The position numbers and the translations under genes were made by a program. The notes beneath the pieces are model-generated. The model was not told where the DNA came from and did no database searches. It saw only the letters and a list, made by a program, of their open reading frames with translations. A stretch of DNA of 64,000 nucleotides from Bacillus vallismortis (GTDB lineage Bacteria > Bacillota > Bacilli > Bacillales > Bacillaceae): assembly GCF_040784915.1 (NCBI RefSeq), contig NZ_CP160797.1:3524137-3588136 (forward strand). The letters run 5' to 3'. The first letter of the stretch is position 1. Every line of letters starts with the position of its first letter. This document shows positions 1 through 12,311 of this stretch, one piece after another.

Positions 1-124
1 ATCCAATCACCTGTTTGACGCCTGTTTCTCTCAATAAAGAAAGAAACGGCATGATGGTATACACCAGAAAGATATAAGGGAAAAACCCGAATTGCTTAGG
101 GAATATAGTTCTTAAGATTTTCAT
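1..124 (-). CDS. yvfT: YvfT-like sensor histidine kinase, N-terminal fragment
   Basis: Only the first 41 codons are in the window; the gene runs off the left edge. The visible start is a hydrophobic, probably membrane-embedded N-terminus (MKILRTIFPKQFGFFPYIFL). It begins 4 bases after the yvfS stop, so it is the last visible gene of a yvfR-yvfS-yvfT transcription unit. In B. subtilis, YvfT pairs with the response regulator YvfU and the adjacent ABC exporter is its likely target. The family call rests on this N-terminus and on gene order; no kinase domain is visible here. Confidence 0.75.
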   Translation of the reverse strand, partial: MKILRTIFPKQFGFFPYIFLVYTIMPFLSLLRETGVKQVIG

Positions 125-127
125 GTA

Positions 128-865
128 TTACACCGCTTCTTGTTTTCTTCTTATATACTTAGATAGTAGCATGAAGAGCATCAAATAAGCGATTAGTATC
201 AGAATATTTTCCCATGATGGGCCCCCGCCCCGGACAAGTTCCCACGCTCCGTTCCCGAAATGATAAGACGGAAGCCACCGGCCAATATTCTGCATCATGT
301 CAGGCATAACCTCAAACGGCATCCACATGCCTCCGCCTAAAGCCAGCAGCATGTAAAGCACATTACTGATTCCAGCTGCTGTTTCTACTTTTCTCATAAG
401 GCCGATTAGTGTGCCTAATGCTAAAAACGGCAATGCGCCAAACAAAATCCACAGTCCGCTCATGATCCATTCAAACGGGGACAAGTCGATGTCATTGATA
501 ATTGCGCCGCAAAGAAAAATGACGGTAATAGATAAGATGTGAATCACACTTTGACCGATCATCTGAGCTGATAAATAGATATGATCCGGAAGAGGCGTAA
601 TGCGGATAAAGGCAGTCCAGCCTTGCGACCGTTCTTGAACCATACGGATTCCAAGCGTCATGATAGAGGATCCCATTACGCTGAAGACTGTCATTGACAT
701 TAAGTAATGAGCGTCCCATGCACGTTGATCAGAGGCGCCCGTATTCACTACATTAGTAAAGAGATAATAAAAGGCAATCGGCATCATCAGAGACCAAAAC
801 ACAAAATACTTATTCCGAAGCACCCTTTTCATTTCGGCTGCGCTTTGCTTTTGCAGCATATTCAC
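128..865 (-). CDS. yvfS: ABC-2 type transporter permease
   Basis: A 245-residue protein with about six hydrophobic segments, the usual size and layout of an ABC-2 exporter permease. The start is a GTG immediately after the yvfR stop, with the SD GGGAGG lying inside the end of yvfR, so the two genes are translationally coupled. It should form an exporter with the YvfR ATPase; such pairs next to a two-component system usually export antibiotics, lipids or peptides. The substrate is unknown. Confidence 0.85.
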   Translation of the reverse strand: MNMLQKQSAAEMKRVLRNKYFVFWSLMMPIAFYYLFTNVVNTGASDQRAWDAHYLMSMTVFSVMGSSIMTLGIRMVQERSQGWTAFIRITPLPDHIYLSAQMIGQSVIHILSITVIFLCGAIINDIDLSPFEWIMSGLWILFGALPFLALGTLIGLMRKVETAAGISNVLYMLLALGGGMWMPFEVMPDMMQNIGRWLPSYHFGNGAWELVRGGGPSWENILILIAYLMLFMLLSKYIRRKQEAV

Positions 866-1771
866 TCACATCGCCTCCCTATTTCCGTCAGCCAGCTGGC
901 GAAATGCCTCATCGAGCGTTCCTTGCTCAATTCGAATATCGCATGCTTGTATGTTTTCTTGAAAAATCAGTGCTAACACTTTGTCTGTATTTGATGTTTG
1001 GATGATGGTTCTCTGTTGCTTTTGGATCACTCGCTCTACGATCGGATGACGAGACAGCTTTTCCAATGATTCATCTGAATGCAGCGTAAAGGAAACAGAC
1101 TGTTTTTGGATCCTTGAGCGGATTTGCATTGGCGAGTCGTCCGCCACAAGCCGTCCGTCAGCAAAAAATAAGATTCGCCGCGCGGCATCATCTGCTTCCT
1201 GTAAATAATGGGTTGAAAAAATAATTGTTTTTCCTTGGTCCGCGAGCCCATGAATGGTCTGCCAGAATCGATGTCTTGATGATGTGTCCATTCCGACTGT
1301 CGGTTCATCGAATATGAGCAGCTCGGGGTTCCCGGCAAGAGCCAAAGCAAAGCTCAAACGGCGTTTTTGTCCGCCGGATAATTTTTCTGCCCTCGTTTTC
1401 AAGTCTTCTTTTGTGAGTGCTGTTAACGAAACGAGTTCTTTCATAGACAATGGATTTGGATAATAGCTTCGGAAGAGCTCGAGGATTTCATACACCTTCA
1501 GTCCAGGCATGACGCTCACTTCCTGCAGCATCACCCCTATTTTTTCCCGCACCTGTTGATCACCGGGAACCCGGTTAAATAGTTTGATGTCTCCCTCGCT
1601 TGGTTTCAGCAATCCTAATATCATGGAGATAACGGTCGTCTTCCCTGCCCCATTCGGCCCGAGAATGGCTGCAATTTCTCCTTTTTTAATGCTGAAGCTG
1701 ATGTTGTTTACAGCTGTTTTTTGCTGGAATTGTTTTGTCACATTGCTTACTGATACTGCCTCATTCATCAC
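866..1771 (-). CDS. yvfR: ABC transporter ATP-binding protein
   Basis: A 301-residue ATPase. Walker A (GPNGAGKTT) is near residue 40, the signature LSGGQKRR near 130, Walker B (LLIFDEP) near 150, and an H-loop ([10 protein letters not shown]) near 190. The C-terminal 80 residues resemble the extra domain of drug or lipid exporter ATPases (DUF4162-like position). It is the first gene of the yvfRST group. The start is GTG, directly followed by ATG, behind the SD AGGAGGTG; either codon fits. It powers the YvfS permease. Confidence 0.88.
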   Translation of the reverse strand: MMNEAVSVSNVTKQFQQKTAVNNISFSIKKGEIAAILGPNGAGKTTVISMILGLLKPSEGDIKLFNRVPGDQQVREKIGVMLQEVSVMPGLKVYEILELFRSYYPNPLSMKELVSLTALTKEDLKTRAEKLSGGQKRRLSFALALAGNPELLIFDEPTVGMDTSSRHRFWQTIHGLADQGKTIIFSTHYLQEADDAARRILFFADGRLVADDSPMQIRSRIQKQSVSFTLHSDESLEKLSRHPIVERVIQKQQRTIIQTSNTDKVLALIFQENIQACDIRIEQGTLDEAFRQLADGNREAM

Positions 1772-2047
1772 ATGAACACCTCCTGATAGCTTATAATGAT
1801 TGTAAAATGACGGAGAAGATGATGTTAGTATGAGGTGTCATGATGGTGGGTGACAAATGTCATATTCTTTCTCAAGTCTAGGTCATCCCTCCTCTACATC
1901 TTCCAATTTTTCCAGCTCGCCTATGCCGGATGTCCTCTTTCTTTTAAACTGCTATATACTTTCATAGAAAGACACACTCTTCAAACCGTGAGTGTTATGA
2001 TATACATATTGAAATTTATTTTACTTTCCAGCTGAAAGGAGCCAATC

Positions 2048-2860
2048 ATGAACGATGCGATTTTGTCTCGAAATGATGTGAAGATGAAGGGAAGCGGCAA
2101 AACATCTATCATTTTCGCATCTGGTTTTGGATGTGATCAAAGTGTGTGGAATGCCGTGGCCCCGGCCTTCGAAGAAGATCATCGGGTCATTTTATTTGAT
2201 TACGTCGGTTCGGGACATTCAGACTTGCACGCATATGACCCGGATCGTTACCAGACACTTGAAGGCTATGCCCAAGATGTTCTTGATGTTTGTGAAGCTT
2301 TAGATCTGGAAGACACCGTGTTTGTGGGGCACTCTGTCGGGGCTGTGATTGGGATGCTTGCTTCCATCCGCCGTCCGGCGCTTTTTTCCCATCTGGTGAT
2401 GGTGGGGCCTTCTCCTTGCTATTTGAATGATCCGCCTGAGTATTACGGAGGATTTGAGGAGGAACAGCTCCGTGGTTTGCTGGAGATGATGGAGAAAAAT
2501 TACATAGGCTGGGCAACTGTATTCGCAGCAACCGTTCTGAATCAGCCAGATCGGCCTGAAATCAGGGAAGAGCTTGAAAACCGTTTTTGTTCTACTGACC
2601 CTGTAATTGCCCGCCAATTCGCGAAAGCCGCGTTTTTTTCTGATCACCGGGAGAATCTTTCGAAGGTAACGGTTCCCTCTCTGATTCTCCAATGCGCGGA
2701 CGATATCATCGCACCGGCCGCAGTAGGCGAGTATATGCATAAGCATCTTCCTTATAGTACACTGAAACAAATGGAGGCTCGCGGGCATTGCCCCCACATG
2801 AGCCATCCTGAAGAGACGATCCAGCTGATCAGCGATTATTTGAAAGCGCTCGTGATATAG
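2048..2860 (+). CDS. rsbQ: RsbQ, alpha/beta hydrolase partner of RsbP
   Basis: A 269- to 270-residue alpha/beta hydrolase. The nucleophile elbow GHSVG places the catalytic serine at residue 96, as in RsbQ of B. subtilis, and a late His sits in the [11 protein letters not shown] stretch. RsbQ is required, probably through a small hydrophobic ligand, for the PAS-phosphatase RsbP to respond to energy stress and activate sigma-B. It has a good SD (AAAGGAG) and is followed 29 bases later by rsbP, so the pair is an operon. Confidence 0.95.
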   Translation: MNDAILSRNDVKMKGSGKTSIIFASGFGCDQSVWNAVAPAFEEDHRVILFDYVGSGHSDLHAYDPDRYQTLEGYAQDVLDVCEALDLEDTVFVGHSVGAVIGMLASIRRPALFSHLVMVGPSPCYLNDPPEYYGGFEEEQLRGLLEMMEKNYIGWATVFAATVLNQPDRPEIREELENRFCSTDPVIARQFAKAAFFSDHRENLSKVTVPSLILQCADDIIAPAAVGEYMHKHLPYSTLKQMEARGHCPHMSHPEETIQLISDYLKALVI

Positions 2861-2889
2861 GAACGAAAGAGATAGAGGTGACCCTCTTA

Positions 2890-4101
2890 ATGGACAAACA
2901 ATTGAATGATGCACCATGCGGTTTCCTCACTTTGTCAGAAGAGGGTTCAATCATAGCTGTCAACCGCACCCTGCTCAAGATTCTGAATTATGAGCCGAAA
3001 GAGATTGTCGGCCGGCATATGAATATGATCCTGACAATTCCCGCACAGCTTTTCTGCCAGCTCTATTTTGAGCCGCTTTTAAAACTGGAGCAGCACATTG
3101 AAGAAATCTACATTTCTCTGCAAACTAGAGATGGAGAAGAAATTCCCGTCCTTGTCAATGCTGTTGCAAGAGCTGATGGCGGATTATCTGTCACCGAGTG
3201 TGTTCTGATACCGATGCGAAAGCGAAATGAATATGAAAATGAGCTGCTGATGGCCAGAAACACGGCTCAGGAAGCTTTGCTTGCCAAACAGAAAGCCAAT
3301 GCGGAGCTAGAAATGGCCTTGGAAGCGCTGAAGGCAAAACAAGAAGAACTTCTTGAGATCAACAAACAAAATCAGCAATTTAAACTAAACACTAAAAGAG
3401 AGCTCGAGCTTGCCAGAAAAACACAGGAAAACTCGTTGACTGAACCGATTGTAAACGACCAGATCCAGATTGACGCTTATTACAAAGCATCCAGTGAATT
3501 ATCGGGTGATCTATACGGATTTTATCAAATCGATGAACATCGATACGGCATTATTATTCTTGATGTGATGGGGCATGGGATTTCATCTGCATTGATTACG
3601 ATGTCTCTGCATCCTTTGTTCCAGCGCCAGATCACGCAAGGTCTCAGTCCCGGCAAAGTCATGAAGGAATTAGACCGCCACCTTCACAGCTTGTTCCAAA
3701 ATGATGAGGAAGCAAGACATTATTGCACAGCCATTTATCTCGAGATTGATACAGCCCGGCAAAAAATTGATTATGTCAATGCAGGGCATCCGCCGGCATT
3801 ATGGCAGGGCGCCGGCGGAACCCAAAATCCGCTGCATACAACCGCGCCTCCGATCGGGATGTTTGAAGATACAGTCTTTCAGTCAAGCAGTCTTTCATAC
3901 ACGGAGGGCGGAAGGCTCCTGCTGTATACAGATGGCGTGATGGACCCTACAGCGTCATGTTATTTATTTGATTTATTAAAGGACCATCCCGATTTGCCTA
4001 TCGCTGACTTGAAAGAGCAAATTCTTACATCCCTGCATGATCATAAGGAAGCCCATCATAAAAGTGATGACGAATGTTTTATATTAGTTGATTTGACATA
4101 A
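2890..4101 (+). CDS. rsbP: RsbP, PAS-containing PP2C phosphatase (energy-stress arm of sigma-B)
   Basis: 403 residues from the ATG at 2890, the length of B. subtilis RsbP; a GTG 12 bases upstream sits within the SD (AGAGGTG) and was not used. Residues 10-110 form a PAS domain, about 115-190 a charged coiled coil, and the remainder a SpoIIE/RsbU-type PP2C phosphatase with metal-binding motifs (SGDLYGF, DVMGHG, YTDGVMD, and a terminal DDE). RsbP dephosphorylates the anti-anti-sigma factor RsbV-P during energy stress and so releases sigma-B. Transcription ends at the hairpin that follows. Confidence 0.95.
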   Translation: MDKQLNDAPCGFLTLSEEGSIIAVNRTLLKILNYEPKEIVGRHMNMILTIPAQLFCQLYFEPLLKLEQHIEEIYISLQTRDGEEIPVLVNAVARADGGLSVTECVLIPMRKRNEYENELLMARNTAQEALLAKQKANAELEMALEALKAKQEELLEINKQNQQFKLNTKRELELARKTQENSLTEPIVNDQIQIDAYYKASSELSGDLYGFYQIDEHRYGIIILDVMGHGISSALITMSLHPLFQRQITQGLSPGKVMKELDRHLHSLFQNDEEARHYCTAIYLEIDTARQKIDYVNAGHPPALWQGAGGTQNPLHTTAPPIGMFEDTVFQSSSLSYTEGGRLLLYTDGVMDPTASCYLFDLLKDHPDLPIADLKEQILTSLHDHKEAHHKSDDECFILVDLT

Positions 4102-4104
4102 AAT

Positions 4105-4147
4105 GATCCCTGAGACGCAACAATGATTTGTTACATCTCAGGATTTT
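4105..4147. terminator. Bidirectional terminator between rsbP and ganB
   Basis: The inverted repeat ATCCCTGAGA ... TCTCAGGAT is followed by TTTTCTGTTT on the plus strand and by a T-containing run on the minus strand. It lies between the convergent ends of rsbP (+) and ganB (-). Confidence 0.75.
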
Positions 4148-4151
4148 CTGT

Positions 4152-5515
<1,364 letters not shown>

Positions 5516-5518
5516 AGC

Positions 5519-7579
5519 CTAATGTGTGTTTACGACGATTCTCACTTCATATTTTTCCATCGTCAGGTCGCCAGATACTATCTCTCCGGTCATCATATCT
5601 TTCACACTCTGATTAAACGTGACCAGCTGTTTTTCTTCCGTGAAATTCATTACAAAAATGTAATCATTATCCTGATCCTGCCTCGCTTGTACGGAGACGC
5701 CTTTTCCGTGCCGAACCGGAAAAACAGGAGAAAGAGACAGGTCTGTGATCAGCCCTTCATAGAAATCCCGATGAAATTGATCCTCCAAACGCGCACCGAT
5801 AAAATACGCCTTGCCCCGCTGATATTGATGGCTTGTCACCGCTGGCGTACGCGCATAAAAATCTTCTTGATACAAAGCTTCTGCAGACGCCGTCTTTACA
5901 TCAATCACCGTTGCATAATCCTTCATTTCATATGATTGGCTGCGATAACTGACAGCATTTCGATCCTTTGGGTACAGCGTATCGGTTTCAAGAGGCTCCA
6001 TTCCGAAAATGGCTTGCAAATCCGGATGCCATCCGCCTGTGTACGTTAAGTCATGTTCGTTCACAATTCCGCTGATATATGTCATGACTAAGGTGCCGCC
6101 ATTAGCCGTAAACGCTTTTAAACGGGAAATGGTGTCTTCGCTGATTAAATAAAGCATCGGGACGATCAGCAGTTTATATGATAAAAAATCTTGTTCTTTT
6201 GTGATGACGTCGACAGGGATATCGTGTTCCCAGAACGTGCGGTAATGCTGCTGAAGCGTTTGCGCATAACGTTTTGTCGCCTTCGCAAAACCCTGAGCAT
6301 CCTCGAGCGCCCAATGATTTTCCCAGTCATATAAAATAGCAGTTTCAGCGGGCCGATTCGTTCCGACAATCGCGGAAAGCTGTTCTAATGTTTCGCCGAC
6401 TTTGGCCACTTCTTGAAAGACCCGGTTCTTCGGGCTATTATCATGATCAACAATCGCCCCGTGCAATTTTTCTGATGATCCGCGCGATTTACGGTATTGG
6501 AAATAGAGTACGCTGTCTGAACCGTGGGCAATCATTTGCATAGACGACAGCAGATTCATGCCCGGGCGCTTCGCCTTATTGACGTTATGCCAATTGACCG
6601 CGCTTGGCGTACACTCCATTAATAAGAAAGGCTGCTGCTTTAGGCTGCGGTACATGTCATTGATAAAGCCGGCCTTCATCGCCAAATCGGCTGTGCTTTC
6701 CCAGTCATTGTGCCAGACCGGATAAGCGTCCCAGCTGATGACATCGACATGCTTCGCAAATTTGCTGTAGTCGAGGCCCTGATACGGAATCAAATCCGGT
6801 GTGTCAGCCATAAAGTTCGTTGTGATAGGGATATCAGGCGTCAGTTCTTTCAGCGGGATGATTTCATTTTCATAAAACGAAATCGTTTGATCAGTGACGA
6901 ACCGGCGCCAGTCTAAGTTCAAACCGTGCAAGCCATTTTCACCGATCGGCGAAGGGCTTTCAATTTGTGACCAATCATTAAATGTATGGCTCCAAAAAGG
7001 AGTCCACCACGCATGGTTCAATGCCTTGAGGCTGTTGTCATATTTCGATTTCAGCCACACCCTGAAAGCATGCTGGCATTGGTCGCAGTGGCACTCTCCT
7101 CCGTATTCGTTGGAAATATGCCACATTAACAGCGCCGGATGATTGCCGTATCGTTCTGCTAATAACCGGTTGATGTGACGTGTTTTTTCACGGTAGACTT
7201 TAGATGTAAGGCAGTGGTTGTGCCTTCCGCCGTGCAGCTGTTTGACGCGGGAGGCATTGACCCGCAGCACTTCAGGATAGGTTTGTGACAGCCAGGCAGG
7301 ACGGGCTCCGCTTGGCGTTGCTAATATGACCCGGCCGCCTATGCTGTGAATCCGTTCAAAAATATCATCAAGCCATTCAAATTGATATACGCCCTCTTCC
7401 GGCTCAAGCGCGCTCCATGCAAAAATGCCGACAGAAAACGTATTCGTATGAGAAAGCTTCATCAGCTTAATATCATCGGCTAAAATATCAGGCCGATCCA
7501 GCCACTGATCAGGATTGTAGTCTCCTCCGTGGAGCATAAACTTCGCTTTAGTAACGTACGTTTTTTCAAGCTTTGCCAT
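5519..7579 (-). CDS. ganA: Beta-galactosidase GanA (GH42)
   Basis: A 686-residue GH42 enzyme without a signal peptide, so cytoplasmic. The acid/base is in SNEYGG (Glu158) and the nucleophile in LLMECTPS (Glu322). A cysteine cluster (ECHCDQC, residues 162-168) fits the zinc site of GH42 trimers. It hydrolyses imported galacto-oligosaccharides to galactose. It has a strong SD (AAGGGGGAG) and sits 21 bases after ganQ, within the gan operon. Confidence 0.95.
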   Translation of the reverse strand: MAKLEKTYVTKAKFMLHGGDYNPDQWLDRPDILADDIKLMKLSHTNTFSVGIFAWSALEPEEGVYQFEWLDDIFERIHSIGGRVILATPSGARPAWLSQTYPEVLRVNASRVKQLHGGRHNHCLTSKVYREKTRHINRLLAERYGNHPALLMWHISNEYGGECHCDQCQHAFRVWLKSKYDNSLKALNHAWWTPFWSHTFNDWSQIESPSPIGENGLHGLNLDWRRFVTDQTISFYENEIIPLKELTPDIPITTNFMADTPDLIPYQGLDYSKFAKHVDVISWDAYPVWHNDWESTADLAMKAGFINDMYRSLKQQPFLLMECTPSAVNWHNVNKAKRPGMNLLSSMQMIAHGSDSVLYFQYRKSRGSSEKLHGAIVDHDNSPKNRVFQEVAKVGETLEQLSAIVGTNRPAETAILYDWENHWALEDAQGFAKATKRYAQTLQQHYRTFWEHDIPVDVITKEQDFLSYKLLIVPMLYLISEDTISRLKAFTANGGTLVMTYISGIVNEHDLTYTGGWHPDLQAIFGMEPLETDTLYPKDRNAVSYRSQSYEMKDYATVIDVKTASAEALYQEDFYARTPAVTSHQYQRGKAYFIGARLEDQFHRDFYEGLITDLSLSPVFPVRHGKGVSVQARQDQDNDYIFVMNFTEEKQLVTFNQSVKDMMTGEIVSGDLTMEKYEVRIVVNTH

Positions 7580-7600
7580 TATTTTCTCCCCCTTATTCTC

Positions 7601-8452
7601 TTACCCTTTTGTTCCCCCAGCGGTTAATCCGGACACAAAATGCTTTTGCAGCATGATAAAGATGATGGCAACCGGTATGCTGATAAGCAGGGCTCCGGCT
7701 GCAAATGTTGTATAGCTGGCTCCCATAACATCATTCACTAAATTGAATAGACCTACGGGCAATGTATATGATTCTGGCGTTCTCAATATCGTTGAGGACA
7801 GCACAAAATCTCCGAGCGGGCCGGTAAAGCCGTTCATGGCGACTACTGCCGCCATCGGTTTTGATAATGGCAGAATGATCTGGAAGAAGATTTTTGTGCT
7901 GCCGGCCCCGTCAATCTTGGCGCTTTCGTCTAAATCCATCGGAATGGAATCCATGTATCCTTTCATCAAATACGTATTCATCGGGATCAGGCCGCCGATA
8001 TAAAGCAAGATTAACAGCCAGTGGCTATTGATCATCCCCAAGATTTGCGCCAGCACAAACAAGGCGATTAAAGCTGAAAACTGAGGAATCATTTGCAGCA
8101 ATAAAAAGAGGGTTAAAGCGTATTTCCTTCCTTTAAATCGAAAGCGCGAAAATGCATAGGCGGTAAACGTCACACAGATCAAAGATCCCGCCATCGTAAA
8201 CAGGCTGATCTTCATTGAGTTGAGATACCACTGCACATATTGAAGGCTTTCTTCGCCCGCAAATAACTCCTTGTAATGATCGAATGTCGGATGCTTCGGA
8301 ATGATGGATGTGCTGATTAAGCTGTTGCCGGGGTTAAAGCTTGCGCCTGCCGTCCAAAGGAGAGGATAAACAATGATGGCCGCCATACAGGCTAACAACA
8401 AGTAAGACAAAAGGAGACGAATACATTTTCTGACCTTCATATCTGCCAGCAT
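7601..8452 (-). CDS. ganQ: Galacto-oligosaccharide ABC permease GanQ (MalG-like)
   Basis: A 283-residue MalG-type permease with six predicted membrane segments and the cytoplasmic EAA loop (ESAKIDGAG) near residue 190. The C-terminus [11 protein letters not shown] is the typical MalG tail. It is paired with GanP; the SD GAGGAGG overlaps the end of ganP. No ATPase is encoded here; in B. subtilis the shared ATPase MsmX energises this importer. Confidence 0.93.
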   Translation of the reverse strand: MLADMKVRKCIRLLLSYLLLACMAAIIVYPLLWTAGASFNPGNSLISTSIIPKHPTFDHYKELFAGEESLQYVQWYLNSMKISLFTMAGSLICVTFTAYAFSRFRFKGRKYALTLFLLLQMIPQFSALIALFVLAQILGMINSHWLLILLYIGGLIPMNTYLMKGYMDSIPMDLDESAKIDGAGSTKIFFQIILPLSKPMAAVVAMNGFTGPLGDFVLSSTILRTPESYTLPVGLFNLVNDVMGASYTTFAAGALLISIPVAIIFIMLQKHFVSGLTAGGTKG

Positions 8453-8455
8453 GCC

Positions 8456-9712
8456 TCATGCCTCCTCTTTAAAAGACTTCGTCCGTCTGAACTGCCACAA
8501 TGCGATAGAGATGACAAACACAGATAATAAAATCGTTAAAGCCGCGGCGAGTGAATATTGACTGGACTGCATTGTCAATTTGTAAATCCACGAAACAAGG
8601 ATATCTGTCCCGCCGGCTGTTGACCCGGTTACCGCCGGACCGCCGCCATTGAATAGATAGATAATATTAAAGTTATTAAAATTAAACGTAAACTGAGTAA
8701 TGATAATCGGAGCCATAGCAATGAACACCATCGGAAGCGTGATGTATCTCAGCTTCGAGAAAACAGAAGCGCCATCAATCGTGGCTGCTTCATACAGATC
8801 GTCCGGAATGGACTGCAAGACGCCTGTTGAGACGAGAAAGATGTACGGAAACCCGAGCCAGCCCTGCATAAGAATCAGCGCAAGCCTCGACCAATTGGCA
8901 TCTGTCATCCATGGAAGAGGCTCTATGCCGAAGAAAGCCAAGATATCATGATTCATCGCACCGAAGCTATCATTAAACAGCCCTGCAAAAATTAAAATCG
9001 TCACAAAACCGGGAACAGCCCATGGCAAAATCAAAATCGTCCGGAAAAAACGTTTAAAACGAATGTCTTTCTGATTGACAATAATCGCGAGAAAAATCCC
9101 CAAACTGACTTGCAGTGTGGATGCAGCAAGTGTCCAAACCACCGTCCAAGCCAGCACATCAAAAAAAGTCGACCTCCAAATATCAACTGTGAAAATGTTT
9201 GAGAAGGTTTGAAAACCGACCCAATCAATTAATTTAGCAGGAGGCGAATGATATAAATCATAGTTCGTAAAGGCTAGTGCAAAGCTGAATAAGATGGGGA
9301 AAATGACGGCGAAAATTAAAATAAACAAAGATGGTCCGCTGACGACATAAGGGTAGCCATGAGAAATGATATGTTGGTATTGTTCCTTGAGAGAGCTCAA
9401 TGGCTTGTTTTCATCGCGCTGTTTTCCGCTTTGAAACGCATCGCGAAGATTCACATAATACACCGCAAGGCCAAAGCAGGTCACGATTACAGCGATAATC
9501 CCTTCCGCCAGCAGAAACACGGAATGATCCCGCGGCACCTCTGTTCCCAACGTGAAAATTCCCCAAAACCCCATATTGAGCAGATCTCCAAAGACCGCAA
9601 AAAACGATACGCCTAGGAAAAGAAAGACCAAACCTTTTATCCATTGCTTGTTATAAAATTGCCCGAACCCCGGGATGATAGACAGCAACAAAGCGATTTG
9701 ACGATGCTGCAC
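8456..9712 (-). CDS. ganP: Galacto-oligosaccharide ABC permease GanP (MalF-like)
   Basis: 418 residues from the GTG at 9712, spaced correctly behind GAGAGGTGA; the longer ORF start at 9730 lies upstream of that SD. MalF-type permease with an N-terminal extra membrane pair, about eight membrane segments, and the EAA loop YEAATIDGAS near residue 310. It forms the membrane channel with GanQ for oligosaccharides delivered by GanS. Confidence 0.93.
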   Translation of the reverse strand: MQHRQIALLLSIIPGFGQFYNKQWIKGLVFLFLGVSFFAVFGDLLNMGFWGIFTLGTEVPRDHSVFLLAEGIIAVIVTCFGLAVYYVNLRDAFQSGKQRDENKPLSSLKEQYQHIISHGYPYVVSGPSLFILIFAVIFPILFSFALAFTNYDLYHSPPAKLIDWVGFQTFSNIFTVDIWRSTFFDVLAWTVVWTLAASTLQVSLGIFLAIIVNQKDIRFKRFFRTILILPWAVPGFVTILIFAGLFNDSFGAMNHDILAFFGIEPLPWMTDANWSRLALILMQGWLGFPYIFLVSTGVLQSIPDDLYEAATIDGASVFSKLRYITLPMVFIAMAPIIITQFTFNFNNFNIIYLFNGGGPAVTGSTAGGTDILVSWIYKLTMQSSQYSLAAALTILLSVFVISIALWQFRRTKSFKEEA

Positions 9713-9751
9713 CGTTTTCACCTCTCTCACAATACAAATCTAGCTTTCTCT

Positions 9752-11017
9752 TTATTTTCCGCTGTGCTTTGCCTTGATTTGTCCTTTAGCCGTTTCAGCC
9801 GCTTGATCCAATGCTTGTTTCGGATCTGCTTTTCCTGTTGCAATCGTCTGTAATGCTGAATCAGCCGGCGTCCATATTTCATTCATTTCCGGAATATTTG
9901 GTGTCAGCTCTGCGAAGCGGGTTTGTTCCGTAACAGCCCGTGCCGCCTCGCTTTTCATAATAGCCGGATCATTGGCTAAGGATTTCACAGCAGGAACTTC
10001 TTTCGTTTTTTCATAGCGTGTTTTAGCATTTTTTTCGTTTGCAAGAAAAATGGCTAATTCCTGCGCCAGCTCCGCATTCTTTGAAAACGCACTGACATTG
10101 TAGCTTTTGACGCCGATAAAGGAACTCATGTTTTTCCCCTTTTCCAGTTCCGGCAGTTTCGTTATGCCATAATTGATTCCTGCTTTCGAAAAGGCGTCTA
10201 CATTCCATGGGCCCGAGATAATCGCTGCGGCTTTTCCTTCTGTGAACAGTGATTCCAGCACGTTTATCCCTTGTTCTCCAATAATGCCTGCCGGGAATAA
10301 ACCATCCTTGTAAAACTTTTGAATCTGCGCCGCACCTTTGACAGCGCCTTCATTATTGATCCCGATGTCTGACGGGTTATAGCTGCCATCTTTGTCTTTT
10401 CCGAAAATATATCCGCCGTAACCGCTCATCACACTTTCCGCGTAATAAATTTGATCAAATAACGCTAAAAAGCCAAATTTGCTGCCGTCAGCAGTCTTTT
10501 TGGAATAGTCGTACCACTCCCCCAGCGTTTGCGGCAATTCCTTCTCTGAAATAAGATCTTTGTTGTAAAAAAGCACTGTCGTTTCGACCGCTTTAGGCAG
10601 CCCATAAAGCTTTTGATCTACCATTTGAGATTGGATGGAAGTGTCAGTGTAAAGCGATTGCACGTCCTTTTCAACATGTAATTCCTTGAGTAATCCCTCC
10701 GTGACAGCCGTTCCGATTTGGTCACCCGGCATGGTTAACACGTCAGGACCCGTGCCGGCCGGTCCGTCCATTCGCAAATCTTCAATCTGCTTGGCATACG
10801 GTTTTTCAACGACTTTGACCTTCACATCATGCTCTTTTTCAAACGCGGCAACGGCACCTTTAATGCCGATGCTCTTTTCTTTATCCTCCCACACGACAAG
10901 CTTTGCCCCTTTTGAGCTTGGTTTGGTGCTGCCGCTTTCCTTTGGGCCGCAAGCCGCCAAGGATAAACTGACAGCCGCACAGAGCATGAGTGCGGAACAC
11001 TTTTTCGCCATTTTCAT
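9752..11017 (-). CDS. ganS: Galacto-oligosaccharide-binding lipoprotein GanS
   Basis: A 421-residue solute-binding protein. The lipobox LAAC near residues 20-23 shows it is a lipoprotein anchored on the outer face of the membrane. The rest is a family 1 extracellular binding protein of the MalE type. It is the first gene of the gan operon, directly downstream of the GanR-type operator and a cre-like site, so it is probably the galactan-induced, glucose-repressed entry point of the operon. Confidence 0.94.
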   Translation of the reverse strand: MKMAKKCSALMLCAAVSLSLAACGPKESGSTKPSSKGAKLVVWEDKEKSIGIKGAVAAFEKEHDVKVKVVEKPYAKQIEDLRMDGPAGTGPDVLTMPGDQIGTAVTEGLLKELHVEKDVQSLYTDTSIQSQMVDQKLYGLPKAVETTVLFYNKDLISEKELPQTLGEWYDYSKKTADGSKFGFLALFDQIYYAESVMSGYGGYIFGKDKDGSYNPSDIGINNEGAVKGAAQIQKFYKDGLFPAGIIGEQGINVLESLFTEGKAAAIISGPWNVDAFSKAGINYGITKLPELEKGKNMSSFIGVKSYNVSAFSKNAELAQELAIFLANEKNAKTRYEKTKEVPAVKSLANDPAIMKSEAARAVTEQTRFAELTPNIPEMNEIWTPADSALQTIATGKADPKQALDQAAETAKGQIKAKHSGK

Positions 11018-11041
11018 TGTTTGTCACCCTTTCGCTAGTAA

Positions 11042-11055
11042 TGAAAGCGCTTAAA
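11042..11055 (+). promoter_or_regulatory. Candidate cre (CcpA) site upstream of ganS
   Basis: TGAAAGCGCTTAAA differs from the cre consensus at one position. It sits between the operator-like repeats and the ganS SD and would account for glucose repression of the gan operon. Confidence 0.6.
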
Positions 11056-11084
11056 AAAATAATATAGCACGGCTGAGAAAATAT

Positions 11085-11114
11085 GTAAACAAACTATTTA
11101 CTTCTATCAGTAAA
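11085..11114. promoter_or_regulatory. Candidate GanR operator upstream of ganS
   Basis: Three GTAAA half-sites alternate in direction. GTAAA N7 TTTAC at 11085-11101 shares its TTTAC with TTTACT N6 AGTAAA at 11097-11114. The same AGTAAA half-site forms a perfect palindrome upstream of ganR, so both ganS and ganR are probably controlled by GanR. Confidence 0.65.
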
Positions 11115-11126
11115 TTTTTTCACCAA

Positions 11127-11153
11127 TAAAAAATAGCTTAGTGTCCTAAGCCA
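11127..11153 (-). terminator. ganR terminator
   Basis: On the minus strand GGCTTAG GACA CTAAGC is followed by TATTTTTTATT, immediately after the ganR stop. Confidence 0.8.
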
Positions 11154-11156
11154 TTC

Positions 11157-12167
<1,011 letters not shown>

Positions 12168-12185
12168 TCAGCTCATATTCATTTT

Positions 12186-12201
12186 AGTAAAATATTTTAC
12201 T
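12186..12201. promoter_or_regulatory. Palindromic GanR-type operator upstream of ganR
   Basis: AGTAAAATATTTTACT is a perfect 16-bp palindrome 36 bases upstream of the ganR start. Its half-site AGTAAA recurs in the ganS control region. Confidence 0.65.
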
Positions 12202-12235
12202 TTGTTTTTCGCAAATGTCAAGTGCTGCTGCAAGC

Positions 12236-12270
12236 AAAAAGACTGAACCATTTCCGGCTCAGTCTCGGTT
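12236..12270 (-). terminator. lutR terminator
   Basis: The stem GACTGA ... TCAGTC (12241-12264) is followed on the minus strand by TTTTTG. It ends lutR ahead of ganR. Confidence 0.75.
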
Positions 12271-12311
12271 TTTCATTCGGCACCGGCAGAATTGCCCGGG
12301 AAATGAGTTGG

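Noticed and set aside
5522-5935. 137-codon plus-strand frame antisense to ganA
   Set aside because: Low-complexity shadow of ganA with no SD of its own; the same applies to the many antisense frames over eps and mdx genes.
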